A program made the position numbers and the translations under genes. This document shows positions 41,346 to 51,839 of a DNA stretch of 64,000 bases, one piece after another (positions within the stretch are counted from its first letter, which is position 1; the number at the start of each line of letters is the position of its first letter). This stretch comes from Anniella stebbinsi (lineage: Eukaryota; Chordata; Lepidosauria; Squamata; Anniellidae): the NCBI GenBank assembly GCA_029215795.1, contig JARDYH010000001.1:232093654-232157653 (forward strand), read 5' to 3'. The notes under the pieces were generated by a model, which saw only the letters and a program-made list of their open reading frames with translations, was not told where the DNA came from and searched no databases.

Positions 41346-43040
41346 AGTCACCACAACAGACCAGGCCAGGGGGGGTGGGCAGAATGTGAGGAGTGGTGGG
41401 CGTGATGGAGCAAGAGGGCGGAGGGAGGTGGGGCAAGGCTGGGAGCATGGGACTGCCAACTATGGTAGCGTGGGAATGGGAGGGCAGGAGGATTTGTTTA
41501 GGCTGAAGCGCACCTGCTAGATAGAGGGGAGTGACAGGAAGCAGCCGGAGTGGGGTGCGTGATGGGGAATCGGCAAAGCAGGCCGAGTCTACGCTACGAC
41601 TACGGGGGATGGGCGTGAGCCTCCATGCTGGCGAAAAGGCCTACGGTTGGCCGTGGATTGGCCGCCGCCGCCGCCGGACGCTTCATGCCAGACGTTGAAT
41701 GCGACATATGACTTCTCCCAGGGCCACCTCCAGAGCGTGGAGACGCCGTGCCTTTTGGGCCCTCCACCTTCTGCGGAAGGCACGGCAGAGGGAGTGCAGT
41801 TTCCCTGGGAGGCGAGAACAGAAGGGGGGAGAGGAGGGGGAATAGCCATCAGTGACACGGAGGCCACAGCAACACCAATGCATCCCGCCCAACAGCCCTG
41901 TAACCAACCTCCACGCCGAAGGGCCATTCGGCATCAGATAATGCACCCTGCTCGGTGCCTGTCGGACCTGTAGGGTGCTGCCATCTCGATTGGTTGTGGC
42001 TGAAATGGGGGGAGATAGGGCCAGGAACGAGAGGCATCCAGGGTGTGCAACATTGTAGCATAGGGATGCTGATGGACATAGCCTTGAGCGTCTAGACCGG
42101 GCCGAGGGAGGCGCTGGCCAGAGGGATGGGGATCTAAAGGGGCCTTATCGTGTATAGGGGTGGGGGCGAACCTACAACTGCATATCCCTATGGCCCCTTG
42201 GCGGATAGGTCTAGGGACCTGTAGGACGACCGTGCCTTAGGCCATGTCATCCTGGGAGGGTCTGTCAAACCCCTCCTCCTCCTCCTCCTCCTCTGCCTCC
42301 TCCTCCCCCTCCTCCTCTCCCTCTTTGTCAGTGTCAGGTGGGATGTCGCGGCCCCTCTTCGGGCGTCCGCCTATGCTCTGCTGCTCCTGCCCTCTGGCTG
42401 CCCCCCTGCCTTCCCTGAGGCACCTGCTGCTGCCAACGCCGAATGTGGGGCCCAATATGGTGCGGCCATTGGTGGGGGCAAGTACTGCTGTTGCTGTGGT
42501 GGTGCCATGTATCCGTACGGTCCCATGTAGGGAGCAGGCTGCGGTGGCCCATGGTAGGTGCCCCGGAATGATTGGGCGAGCTCCTTGAGCACCTCGGTTT
42601 GGCGGTCGATGGCTGCTGTGCGCTCCCGCATGCCTCAATCGATGATGGCATCAGTGGCCGCCATGGCCTCAGTCATCCCAGTGACATGGTGCTCTAGACC
42701 TATGCATACATCCCACCACGCCTCCCGTGTGGCTTGGGCACACTCTTCCACGTCTTGAGTGGCCGTGCGCGTGGCCCACACGGTAAGAATGCTCTCCTTG
42801 GTGCGCCTAGCATCCTCCTCGGCCGCCATGCATGTGAACAGGTCGTGGATGTGCTCCCCAGTTGTCTCCGTGACCATGACCAACTCCTTCACCACCTGCA
42901 GCCGGTCTGCCCTGTGCCTGTTGTGCATACGGTCACAACTCTGTGCGTTGGTCAGGGGACGAGCTTCTTCGTCCGCAGCTGCACTGTGCTTGCCTACGTG
43001 CAGTGGCGGCGGTTCCTCCTCCAGGGGGGCCGCTCCCTCC

Positions 43041-43085
43041 ATCGGCTCATCCTCCATCGGCTCATCCTCCATCGGCTCATCCTCC
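43041..43085. repeat. 15-bp coding repeat, three units
   Basis: Three exact copies of ATCGGCTCATCCTCC encode a tandem MEDEP pentapeptide on the minus strand within the acidic region of the Myb/SANT gene. Confidence 0.9.
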
Positions 43086-43826
43086 GGCTGTGGAGGCCCC
43101 TCGATCTCCTGCTTGAGCATGGCCTCCCCGGCCTCGAGCTCCACATCCGACGGCGCCTCCGCTTCCACCGTCTCCATCTCCATGTAGGTTTCATTGGTGG
43201 CCTGTGTGTCGATGTCCAGCAGCTCTTCCTGGGATGGTGACAGTTCTGGCTCCAGCACTTCGCCCACCTGTTGTTCCATGAGCTGCTCCATTTCGTCCTG
43301 GTCCTCCTGTGACACTGGCCCTGTCTCCGTCACAACATCCAGGATCCCGCTAGGGAATCCTTGCACCGTAGTTGCGTGTTTCGAGGACCCCAGCCACGTA
43401 CATGGTGCTGGCACTGGCCGTGATGCTCGCCCTGCGGTGGCAGCCACGCTCCCCTTCGCGAGAGGCACCCTCGGACGGGATGGTCCTGGCTCTTGCTCCT
43501 CCTGCTGGGTCTCTGGCAGCAGGGGGTCGGGTGCAGGGTCCTCTACTTGCATGTCCGCACAGATGAGCCGTAGGAAGGCTGTGGGGCTGCTGCTGCTGGA
43601 GGAGGCCGGTGTGGGGGAGATGCTCCATGAGGTGGTGGCCGTCCTGGGCAGCATGGGTGGCAGCCTTGCAAGCACTGATGGGCTTTCGGATGCTGCGGGG
43701 CGGCTCATTGGCCTCGCCTTGGCCGGCCATGCTTCAGCTGATGCCTTCAGAACTTTCTTGGGAGGGGGTGCAGCTGCTGCTTTTGGGCCTTTCTTGGGGG
43801 GGTGCAGCTGATGACTGTGGGGCAGT

Positions 43827-43972
43827 CTTGGCAGGGGGTTTGGGCACAGCTTTCTCGGCTGTCTTGGCAGGGGGTTTGGGCGCAGCTTTCTCGGCTGTCT
43901 TGGTAGGGGGTTTGGGCGCAGCTTTCTCGGCTGTCTTGGCAGGGGGTGTGGCTGCTCCCTTCTTGGCTGTCC
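43827..43972. repeat. 36-bp coding minisatellite, four units
   Basis: Units begin with GTCTTGGCAGGGGGTTTGGG and end CAGCTTTCTCGGCT. Because 36 is a multiple of 3, each unit adds 12 codons and two reading frames remain open through it. It lies just after the Myb/SANT domain of the Harbinger gene. Confidence 0.9.
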
Positions 43973-45270
43973 TGCTGGGGGGGTTGGCCGTGGGGTGTCC
44001 ATCCTCGCTGGCGGCTCCTGTTTCCATGCGGGGGGGCCCTCCTCCCGTTTCGCCCCTTGGTCCAGCCGTGCTCATTGACATGTGCGCGGCGGCTCGTTGG
44101 TGGCGACCCCGCTGCTCGCCGTGTGTCCCGGGACGATGTCGTGGTGCTCAAACAGCAGGCGTGACAGTTCGTCGTAAAAGGGCATGGTGCGTGGCTGGGC
44201 GCCAGTTCTTTTATTGTGGGTAACTATCTCCTTGAACTTCCTTTTCAGTCTGTGGAGCTTGTCCTTGCATTGCTTGCTGTTGCGGTCGTGTCCTCGCTCC
44301 TGCATTTTCTTGGCAAGCCAGGGGTAGAGGTGATCGTGCCTGGCTGTGGCCATGATCCTCCTGGCTTCCAGGCTTCCCCAGAGCTCAGTGAAGTGCCCGA
44401 TTTCTTCCTCTGACCAGCATTGCACTCTGCATCTTTCCTGGGGGTCCTGGCTGTTCCCCTCTTCAGGAGATTGTGAGCCGGAGTCCTCGGCCGGTTCTTC
44501 CCGAGCCCCCTCTCCCTCTGGCTCCATGTTGGCGACGGGTGTGTGTTTCGGTGGTGACGGTGGTCTTTGTCATGGGCTGCCTTTCCCCGTCCCGTGTGGT
44601 TGTGTGTTGGTGGGTGCTGGTGGGCTGTTGTGCTTGCTGTGAATGTTCCCTGTGTGTAGGCGTTGTTGTCTTTGGTGGCCGGGGCCGCTTTGTGTCCTTG
44701 GGATTGTTGTGCATGCCTTTGCTGGTTTTCCACAACATCCACAGGTGGCTGGCTGTCACCCACGGGCACCCATTGCCTAGGCATTTCATGCATCTTGGGG
44801 ATGTGCGTGGCCTTCGCTCGTTGTCCAGCCGTGTTGGGCGGATGAGGGGGGGCTCTCTGGTCACCACTTCCCCTGCCCTCGTCCTTCTGGGTGATACGAG
44901 AGTGGAGGTGGTGGTGCAGTGGGGGTCTACTTTGGATGGGTTGTTGTTCCCCCTCTTGGTGTGGAGGGGCTGCCTCTTGCTCCAGGGCGCCTTGGGTTTT
45001 TGGTTATTCCATCTCCTCCTCCCCCCTTTGCCATAGTTCCCTTCTGGTGCGCTTCCCTTTCCGTTTGGGTAGCTGCCTGGGCACCCTGCGTGAATGTTTG
45101 CAGGAGCTGGCCCCTTGTTGAGCTCCATGCCGGTTACCTGGTTGCTATGGCGGCAATACCAGCGGTCTGTTGCGAGCATGCCTGAGCGGCTGCCCACTTT
45201 CTGCCACACTTCTCTATGGTCTTTTGTGTTAACATACTCACCTCAGTTGTTTAACCCACGCACCTCAAGC

Positions 45271-45477
45271 GGCTGAATTCGGATGACACGTTAGTCCATT
45301 GACTAACTTTTAAACAACTCGCAAGTGAGTTGTTTAACTCTGTTGTTTAAATCTCCCGCTTAACCAACTGTGGGTTGTTTATCCGTTGTGTGGCTGAATT
45401 CGGACGACATGTTAAACTAACCAACTGACGGTTGTTTAATTTAACAACCGTTGCTTAACGTGTCGTCCGAATTGAGC
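45271..45477. repeat. Multiple terminal-repeat copies at the Harbinger right end
   Basis: GGCTGAATTCGG occurs at 45271 and again at 45392, in direct orientation and opposite to the true right end. The part 45392-45477 is an almost complete hairpin of 86 bp (GGCTGAATTCGGACGACATG against its inverse, with TTGTTTAA centre), in effect a minimal MITE at the element's end. Confidence 0.8.
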
Positions 45478-45480
45478 AAT

Positions 45481-46019
45481 TGTGTGTCATGCAGTCTCAC
45501 AGGGTGAAATTGAATGTTGCACAAGCAGATTTCTGCTTGTGCAACTAAACTTCCCCTTCCTTTCCTCCTCTTTACAACCTTTGCCCTCAAATCCTCTCCA
45601 GAGAGTCCCCTAAATATCTAAAACTATTTTTTATGGTGGGGGAGGAATCATTCCTCTCTCCATTCTGCTGAGAAGCCTTTCAATTTCTACTGTTGAGACT
45701 AGAGCAGTGGTGCCTGTGAGAATCACCTTTTTACATGAATGTGGGGGCTCTGTAGGTCTCCAGGTGTCTGTGATTTCTACTCCCAGAAGTCCCTGGCAGC
45801 ATGGCCAATGGTCAGGAAGGCTGTAGATCTACCTTCTGATCACCCTGGACTATAACACTCTTGTCTTTGATGATCTTCTGGAAGTTTCATCTCAGAAAGA
45901 TAATGGCCCAGCTCCACACAGAGTAGATTATGCAGGTCAGATGCTCACTGTAGAACTTTAGAACTGTTACTGACATTCCAGTTTCTTAAAGGATGTTACT
46001 GCCAGTATGTTTTGGGTGT
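45481..46019. other. No feature seen
   Basis: A GGAGAATC-type unique sequence; no repeat family or ORF identified, apart from a weak trace of the GACTACAACTCC-like module at 45770-45800. Confidence 0.35.
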
Positions 46020-46440
46020 CTCGTGTGGGGATAGGGGAGAAATGCATTCAATTCACAGTTTAATGTGAACTTACCTAATTTTGCACTTTCAAACCAATAC
46101 ACAAACTGAAAGTTATTCTTCAAAATTCTCAGATCTCTCAATTTTGTAATAGAGTTTTTCAATTTTGTTTTAAAAAATGCATAAAAATGCACATAATAGT
46201 GAAAATAACATTATGTATTATATTAGAAAGATGTATTATATTAGCAAAATTGCTTGCAAAAATGTATATATTAGGCAAACCACCAACTATGCATGTATTA
46301 GGAGAAATGTACATAAAAATGCTTATGAGTGTTCTTGCAAACTTAAAAAAACAAAAATCTCAAGGTTCTGGACTAACCAAATTTAAGACTGGAAAAATGA
46401 GAAACTGAGAGAAACTGAAATTGACAGATTTATACACCCC
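46020..46440. mobile_element. Dispersed element with iterated AAAATGCA words, copy 1
   Basis: The segment contains ATGCATAAAAATGCACATAA, CTTGCAAAAATGTATATATT, GGCAAACCACC and ends TTTATACACCCCTTG. The same series (AAAATGCACATATTAG, TTACAAAAATGTGCATATTA, GGCAAAATTGC) occurs at 57340-57745. The terminal ACACCCCTT resembles hAT ends. Family not identified. Confidence 0.6.
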
Positions 46441-47740
46441 TTGTCTGTTATAGTATGAAGTATGAATAAATATTGACTCCAATACATATTTCTTCCCCTC
46501 TACTGCCCCACACTACCCCCCCAAAGCAATTGCTCTAGTTAATATTTAATGAATAGGTATGTTATGAATAAAGTGACATTCCAAAGATGCTCCTGCTGGT
46601 ACAATTTATTAAGTAATAAAACACAACAGGCCCTGGATTTCTAAGTGATTATAGTACACCTCAAGTGGTATTAGGAGGCACAAAGCTGAAGTTAGAATGT
46701 CTTTAATTACCTGAGACTTGTAATCATCTACCAGAAATGCCTTATATTACAAAACAGAGTTATCCATATATTAAGAAAAGTAGGTAGACCTGTGTGCATT
46801 CAATTGACACAGCTGACATGAATATAAAGTAAGAAATCACTGTTTAGGTTAGAATGCTATTCTTATTTATAGGGGCAATAAGATAGCAAGTAAAGCCATT
46901 TCATAACCGTATGGAACATTTAGGATTTTTATTGGTTCTTACTCCAGTACATGCGAAACAAGGGGCTTTGAACAGTGCCAGATGAGTCTTGAAAAAATGT
47001 TTTGCATTACAAAGTCAACATGTTTTTGAAATTATTGGAATCTGATCCAGAGGCATAGCAATAACCCTGAAAAAATGTGTGTGTTCTTTTTAAAAGGTCC
47101 CAGTGGTTGGAGAGATCAGAAATGGTGAATTTTGATTGTGAGGAGTAGGCCTCGGAAGGTATAGAAGAGAGGTTACAACTATCCCATCTTTAAAGATAGA
47201 ACAGTGTACAGAAATATCATATTGTAAAGCCGTAAAATCTGGAGAGACTGGGTTCTTTTAGTTAAATGTTATATGTAGCCTTCTAACTGTAAGAGTAACC
47301 CAAAATATCATGGCCATGAGGAATTATGGGAGATGCAGTCCAACACATCAGGAGAGAACCAAGTTGGGGAAGTATGATATAGCAAGTCCACATATGTTTA
47401 TACTTAGAAGTCCTGTTCTGAGCTCTGAGCAGAGTCCACATATTTGTATACATATAAGTCCTGGTCTGAGGTCTGGATGAACACATGGAAGTCAAGGGTG
47501 AGCCCAGCAGGTATCATACTATTCCTCTTTAGACATGCACACCAACCCATTGTTATTTTTGTTTAATTCAGCACCTCTACTAATTTACCCTGCTTGCTCT
47601 AATTCAGTTTCATGTTCACCAATGGCAGGAGCAAAATCAAATCTGTGACAAAGATTCTCTCATCATCACTGTAAAAATGACAGGCATTTCCCCCCGCTTG
47701 TAATCTCCATATTTGATGCATGAAAGAAAATTCCTGTTTG
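46441..47740. other. No gene seen
   Basis: AT-rich, low-repeat sequence. One trace of the AGATGCAGTCCAACACATCA module lies at 47330-47370. No ORF with motifs. Confidence 0.4.
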
Positions 47741-47980
47741 AATAAACAACATAATAAGGTTATCGAGAAGAGAGACCATTACTCTATAAAATTATGTTTA
47801 AGTGGCAAATATAATTAACATTGGATTGTAATTACACTAATTACAAGTCACATTAAGATACTCCAGTAATGACAAAGTGAGCACCCTATAATTGAATGGA
47901 ATAAGTAGAGAAACATGCTGCTCACACTAATTACCTAAATGAGATAATACTTCTTCATGGTGACAATTGTGTTCGGTGTT
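47740..47980. other. TAAT-rich low-repeat block, possible enhancer
   Basis: GGATTGTAATTACACTAATT at 47822-47841, ACTAATTACCTAAATGA at 47927-47943 and several TAATTA/ATTA words occur within 150 bp, without any repeat family seen elsewhere in the window. Clusters of homeodomain-core sites occur in developmental enhancers; this is inference. Confidence 0.25.
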
Positions 47981-48614
47981 ATTACATAGTCATGACAGTT
48001 TTATAAGGTTTTTTTATTATTTTTTTAAAAAAATCCAATTTCCTTCCTTCCTTTTCTCCATGACCCATTACAAATCATCAGCACTTTAAAAATGTCTCCC
48101 TTGAGCCAAAAATAGAGTGATCCCACAGCTAAGTCCTCTAAATTCGCCTAGAAAAGCAATATGGGTTCCATTATTAAGTGTTGATTCTGCAGAAGAATTC
48201 CTATTGCTTTGGGGAAATAATATTGACCGTACGTGTCTCCTGTTTATAGTATTGTTTAAGATACCAAAGGTGAATGAGATGCTGAAAATGACATCCCCGT
48301 GCCTATTTTCTCCCCTGATTGCCTGTAATGGCTAGTGAATTTCTCCTCCTCAGTCAATGGCAACCAATGATGTTGACCACAGTTATATTTCATTTTGAGT
48401 TTCACTAGCATGGGGGAAACTCAGCACTGGGATGCCATTGTTGGTGTCAGCCCAATGTCTTCCATAACATACCATTTGGGACCAAGGTGCTCAAGTGTGT
48501 GGTGATAAATTGACTCCAGCGGTTCAGGGATGAAATGGATTATCTAGACAGATTTCAATCCTGATTTTAGGATAAGACTGCTTTGTTTGCACTGGTGGAT
48601 AAGCTACGCTAGGA

Positions 48615-48990
48615 ACTAAACAGGGAGTGTGCATCCTTGTTGGTTCTCCTGGACTTCTCAGCAGCTTTTGATACCATTGACCATGGTATTCTTCTAGATT
48701 GCTTAGTTGAGCTGGATGGCAAGCCTTCTCTGTAGTGACACCCACCCTCTGGAAAATCCTCCCTTGTGCGGTTCTGGACACAGAAAGTGTAACATCCTTT
48801 AAACACCTCCTGAAAACATATCTTTTCACATAGGCTTTCCCTGGACTGTAACTTATTTTGGTTTTATATGGTGTTTTAAAAAAAACATTTAAAGCTTTAC
48901 ATTTTGTTTTAAATTGTTGTATTTTATGGTTTTAATTGTGAACTGCCCAAAGAGCCTGGCTGTTGGGCAGTAGAAAATAAAATAAACTAT
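48615..48990 (+). mobile_element. CR1/L2-group LINE with internal deletion
   Basis: The first part encodes VLLDFSAAFDTIDHGILLD, the RT A motif with its Asp. At about 48712 it jumps to the RT C-terminal part (VTPTLWKILPCAVLDTESV, FKHLLKTYLFT) and the 3' UTR ending in AGAAAATAAAATAAA. Roughly the B-E motifs of the RT are missing, as in a template jump or deletion. Confidence 0.8.
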
Positions 48991-49069
48991 GTTTTGCTGA
49001 AACAAGCCAGCTTCATAAACCATAATTCAAAATTTATTTGTTTCAGACAAACCATAGTTAAGAGTAAAC

Positions 49070-49905
49070 ACAGACTTTGTTCTGACAACATGCTAAACCA
49101 TGGTTAGGCTACTAATCCTTTTGCAGCAAATGGTTAGTCAGAGTGTTTAAACCTTGGTTTTATAGCCACCATGGTTCACATAGCACACTAAGCCCTAATC
49201 TAACCTGCAGTGCTTTTGCTACAGAAGAGGGATGCTCCTGAATGTTTCACCCTTCCGAGATCTGTACTCACAGGGCACACACGACTGATCTTTAACTCAA
49301 TTGCAGGAGTACTGTTGTGGGAACATGTGTTAGGGCACTTCCACATGTGTATCAGTAGAAGTGGGTGGGGCTAGGCAGAGATGGCTATGGGGCAGAGTTT
49401 TTTTTAATTGACTCCTGGGGGATGTGCATGAGTGCAGATCCACAGCAACACATGGAGGGGGGATAGGAACTCCATCAAAGAAGCACTTCTGCACAGAGAT
49501 ATGTTTGCATTAAAAATAAAAATAAACACACTTGGTTTTAAAACATGCTGGTAGCCATCCAAGACATGTGGTGAAAATGGTGGACAGGTCTATTCCCACA
49601 CATCTCCGATACCAGCAATGACCTCACAAGGGGGGGCACACCGCATACGTTCTTTGGAATGAAAGCGAGAGAGCTGGAAAAACCACAACAAAAGCAGTCA
49701 GGGATATTCCAGGAAAACTGAGAGGTGGAGCCCAGATCACCACAGGAGCAGGTGAACATCATGTGTCCCGGTAGTGCTGACTGTGACACAATCCTGGAAT
49801 AAACATAGACTCCCCCTATGTCATGGATCACACGACACATTAAGCCATAATGTTTAGCTCAAAATGCTTAACCACCGTGGCTTAGCGTATTGTCTGAATA
49901 GGATC
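49070..49905. mobile_element. Composite Harbinger-like MITE, long form
   Basis: Left part TGACAACATGCTAAACCATG to CCACCATGGTTCACATAGCA and right part CACACGACACATTAAGCC to CCGTGGCTTAGCGTATTGTC together match the 191-bp MITE at 2432. Between them are about 630 bp absent from the short copy (49200-49828), either the ancestral interior or an insertion. No coding frame in the interior is recognisable. Confidence 0.55.
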
Positions 49906-50848
49906 AATGAACAGGGTCTATTGAGTCTTGAGGACATGGTAAACTGTGGTTAACAAAAAATAGAAGTAAAAGCTTCCAAACTTTTTCTTGCAGTCAAGCT
50001 GGAGGAGGGAGGGGATGAATGTGAACCCAGGGGAAGCTGGATTTCTTCCCGCCACAATAAATCATGGTTTTCTTGTGATATCAGAATGCTTCCATTAAGT
50101 TACCAATACCTGTGTGGTGCCCAGCTTTTGTACGTTCAACAGGCAACACATAATTGTTTAACTACTTCTGCATCCTTGACAAAATAGGTTTTTGCACAAT
50201 TAGTATAGTGCTATTGCTGAACTCAGCCCATTGCTTTGGTTGCCCAATTTAAATGTATATACTATTAGAAGAAGTAGAGGGTGATGGAAATGTGTGAGGA
50301 GGGAGGCAGTGATGACTTGCTCCCCCTTCTTATGTGCTTCTGCACTCATAAGAAACACCTGAATAGGGCTTTAGAATTAAAGAATTCTTAGCCCAGGAAT
50401 TTGATCTACCCCTCCCCCCCTCTTTCTTCATTCCAGTATTATTTAAGGCAGGGGAAGATATGTTTTCCCTTGCTATTGTTATAAAACTGGGAGTCTGAAA
50501 TCCTTGATTATCTACTGCAGATCATGCAGAGTTCTATCAGTAGATCCCAATTGATCTTCTGTCCAGCCCTGTTCTAGGCCAAACATAGACTCAATTTGAT
50601 CCATGTGTGACCTGGCCTTAAATTTAATCAAACAGAAAAGTCTTGGGACAGGTAACAATTTAAAAGCATAAACATGTCAATGTTTTGCTACATTGAAATA
50701 TATATATTAAAAATCCTTACCTCTGTGCAATTTAATACTGAGCTCATGTGTATATATAGCTCATATTTATTTCAGCAGAACATTTATAGCTACTGTCATG
50801 TTAGCTTACAGCTGCAGAACAGTCAACATCTCAGAATTAATAAATGTT
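49906..50848. other. No gene seen
   Basis: AACCATGG-type words at 49940-50070 hint at an old DNA element. The remainder is unique-looking. Confidence 0.35.
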
Positions 50849-51182
50849 GAGCCTATCTACGCTACTGCTTTAAAAGGGTTTATAACAGTTTTAAACCGGT
50901 TAATAACGGCTATTAACCTGTTTAAAACTGTTATAAACCGTCTTAAAGCAGTAGTTGTCAGGGAAAATTTCCCTTGAGATGAATAAAAGGACTGGACAGT
51001 TGCAAAGTGTCCAGAGGACTGACTACGTGCACCTGATGTCAATTAGAAAGGGAATAGCTTTTCTATCTACTCCTGAAAAGGTCAGGGAGATAGTGGGTTT
51101 TTTCTAGGAGTTTTTTCTATTGATTAGTGCTTAGTCATTGTCCTGTCAACTGTATATAAACTGTAAATATCTGATGGAGTTT

Positions 51183-51219
51183 GAGAGAGAGAGAGGGAGG
51201 GAGGGAGGGAGGGAGAGAT

Positions 51220-51267
<48 letters not shown>
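51183..51267. repeat. (GA)n/(GGGA)n microsatellite
   Basis: An 85-bp purine tract of GA and GGGA units within the solo LTR. Confidence 0.95.
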
Positions 51268-51268
<1 letters not shown>

Positions 51269-51359
51269 CTGGTTGTATGATTATATGAGGATGGACGGTT
51301 ATGCTATATGGAAATCTTCCTGGAACCTGTATTATATTTGATGGACCATACTGCTATAT

Positions 51360-51400
51360 TGATCGATCGATCGATCGATTGATCGATAGATAGATAGATA
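51360..51400. repeat. (GATC)n-(GATA)n microsatellite
   Basis: About five GATC units pass into four GATA units. Confidence 0.93.
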
Positions 51401-51839
51401 GGAACCACAGTAAAAGGCTTATACTAAACACAAAACGCTGGTGTGTGAGTATTTTTACTGAATGGATCACTGGAACACGCTTACTCTGCTGTAAGTGAAC
51501 TGGGAGCGCTTCTTTCCCGGACAGTAGTGTAGATAGGCTCGTTGAGAGAAATGGCCAGTATCATTGTCTCTCCTTAGCCAGATCCATCATCTGGCTCTGG
51601 AAGATTGCTTTGGTTAGACCACCATCTTGGAAGGTATAGTAAAGATATGTTTGGTGTGTCCTCTTTTGACCACTTCTGGCATTTTGGGATTGACAAGAGG
51701 CCTATTCTTCATGAAACAGGACGTTCATAATTCCATGTGGCTTGCAACTTGGTGCAGTTTAGTATTTTAAAATAAAGGATGTGTTTTTGCTGTTTTTATA
51801 AAAGGGGAACACAAGGCAGGTGAGCATCCCAGTTGTGCA

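Larger units (their letters stand above)
42237..44527 (-). pseudogene. Harbinger Myb/SANT gene with two in-frame TGA codons
   Basis: The first 151 codons (ATG at 44525-44527) encode a Myb/SANT-like DNA-binding domain at about 37-103: CWSEEEIGHFTELWG, HDHLYPWLAKKM and SKQCKDKLHRLKRKFKEI, followed by PFYDELSRLL. The same frame then stays open to 42371 except for TGA at 44072-44074 and at 42635-42637. Both stops are CGA>TGA-compatible CpG changes. The middle has a 12-codon proline/basic repeat, an acidic stretch with a tripled MEDEP, and helical segments (TREAWWDVCIGLEHHV, then TAAIDRQTEVLKELAQSFRG after the second stop). The final KRGRD and Glu-rich tail (42237-42370) lies in another frame, so a frameshift near the C run at 42395-42400 is likely. 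It would bind the transposon ends with the transposase. Confidence 0.8.
39145..45477 (-). mobile_element. Autonomous-type PIF/Harbinger transposon, 6.3 kb
   Basis: The left end is GGCTCAATTCGGACGACATG (39145) and the right end the inverse GTGTCGTCCGAATTGAGC (45477), lacking one terminal C. AAT flanks both sides (39142-39144, 45478-45480), fitting the 3-bp target duplication of Harbinger; the related MITE at 52454 has ACT on both sides. The element carries two genes on the minus strand, Myb/SANT (44527-42237) then DDE transposase (about 41345-39898), the standard Harbinger gene pair. GC and CpG content are far above the flanks, which suggests a comparatively recent arrival. Confidence 0.93.
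50956..51523. mobile_element. Solo LTR, 568 bp
   Basis: It begins TGTCAGGGAAAATTTCCC and ends TTCTTTCCCGGACA, the TG..CA rule with imperfect terminal inversion, and is flanked by an exact 5-bp duplication GTAGT (50951-50955, 51524-51528). It includes TATATAAACTG (51150-51160) as a possible TATA region if read on plus, a long (GA)n tract (51183-51267) and a (GATC)n/(GATA)n tract (51360-51400). No internal retroelement genes remain, as expected after LTR-LTR recombination. It may be from an endogenous retrovirus or a Ty3-type element. Confidence 0.85.
50849..51540. mobile_element. Palindromic MITE split by a solo LTR
   Basis: Ends GAGCCTATCTACGCTACTG and CAGTAGTGTAGATAGGCTC are inverted, with GTT on both flanks (50846-50848, 51541-51543), fitting a Harbinger-type 3-bp duplication. 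If the LTR at 50956-51523 and one GTAGT are left out, the MITE is a nearly perfect palindrome of about 119 bp (TTTATAACAGTTTTAAACC against its inverse). Relatives with the same ends lie at 6809-7364 and about 62594-62728. Confidence 0.88.

Noticed and set aside
40099..41520. Long plus-strand frames opposite the transposase
   Set aside because: They are antisense shadows of GC-rich transposase sequence without motifs.
42635..44002. 455-residue protein as an independent third Harbinger gene
   Set aside because: It lies in the same frame as the Myb/SANT ORF, with only one TGA between, and continues in frame after its own stop. One decayed gene explains the data better.
43734..44081. ATG-started minus frame with KTAEKAAPKPP repeats as a separate histone-like protein
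   Set aside because: It overlaps the Myb/SANT frame and exists because the 36-bp repeat leaves two frames open; the Myb/SANT frame is continuous on both sides, so this one is most likely a shadow.
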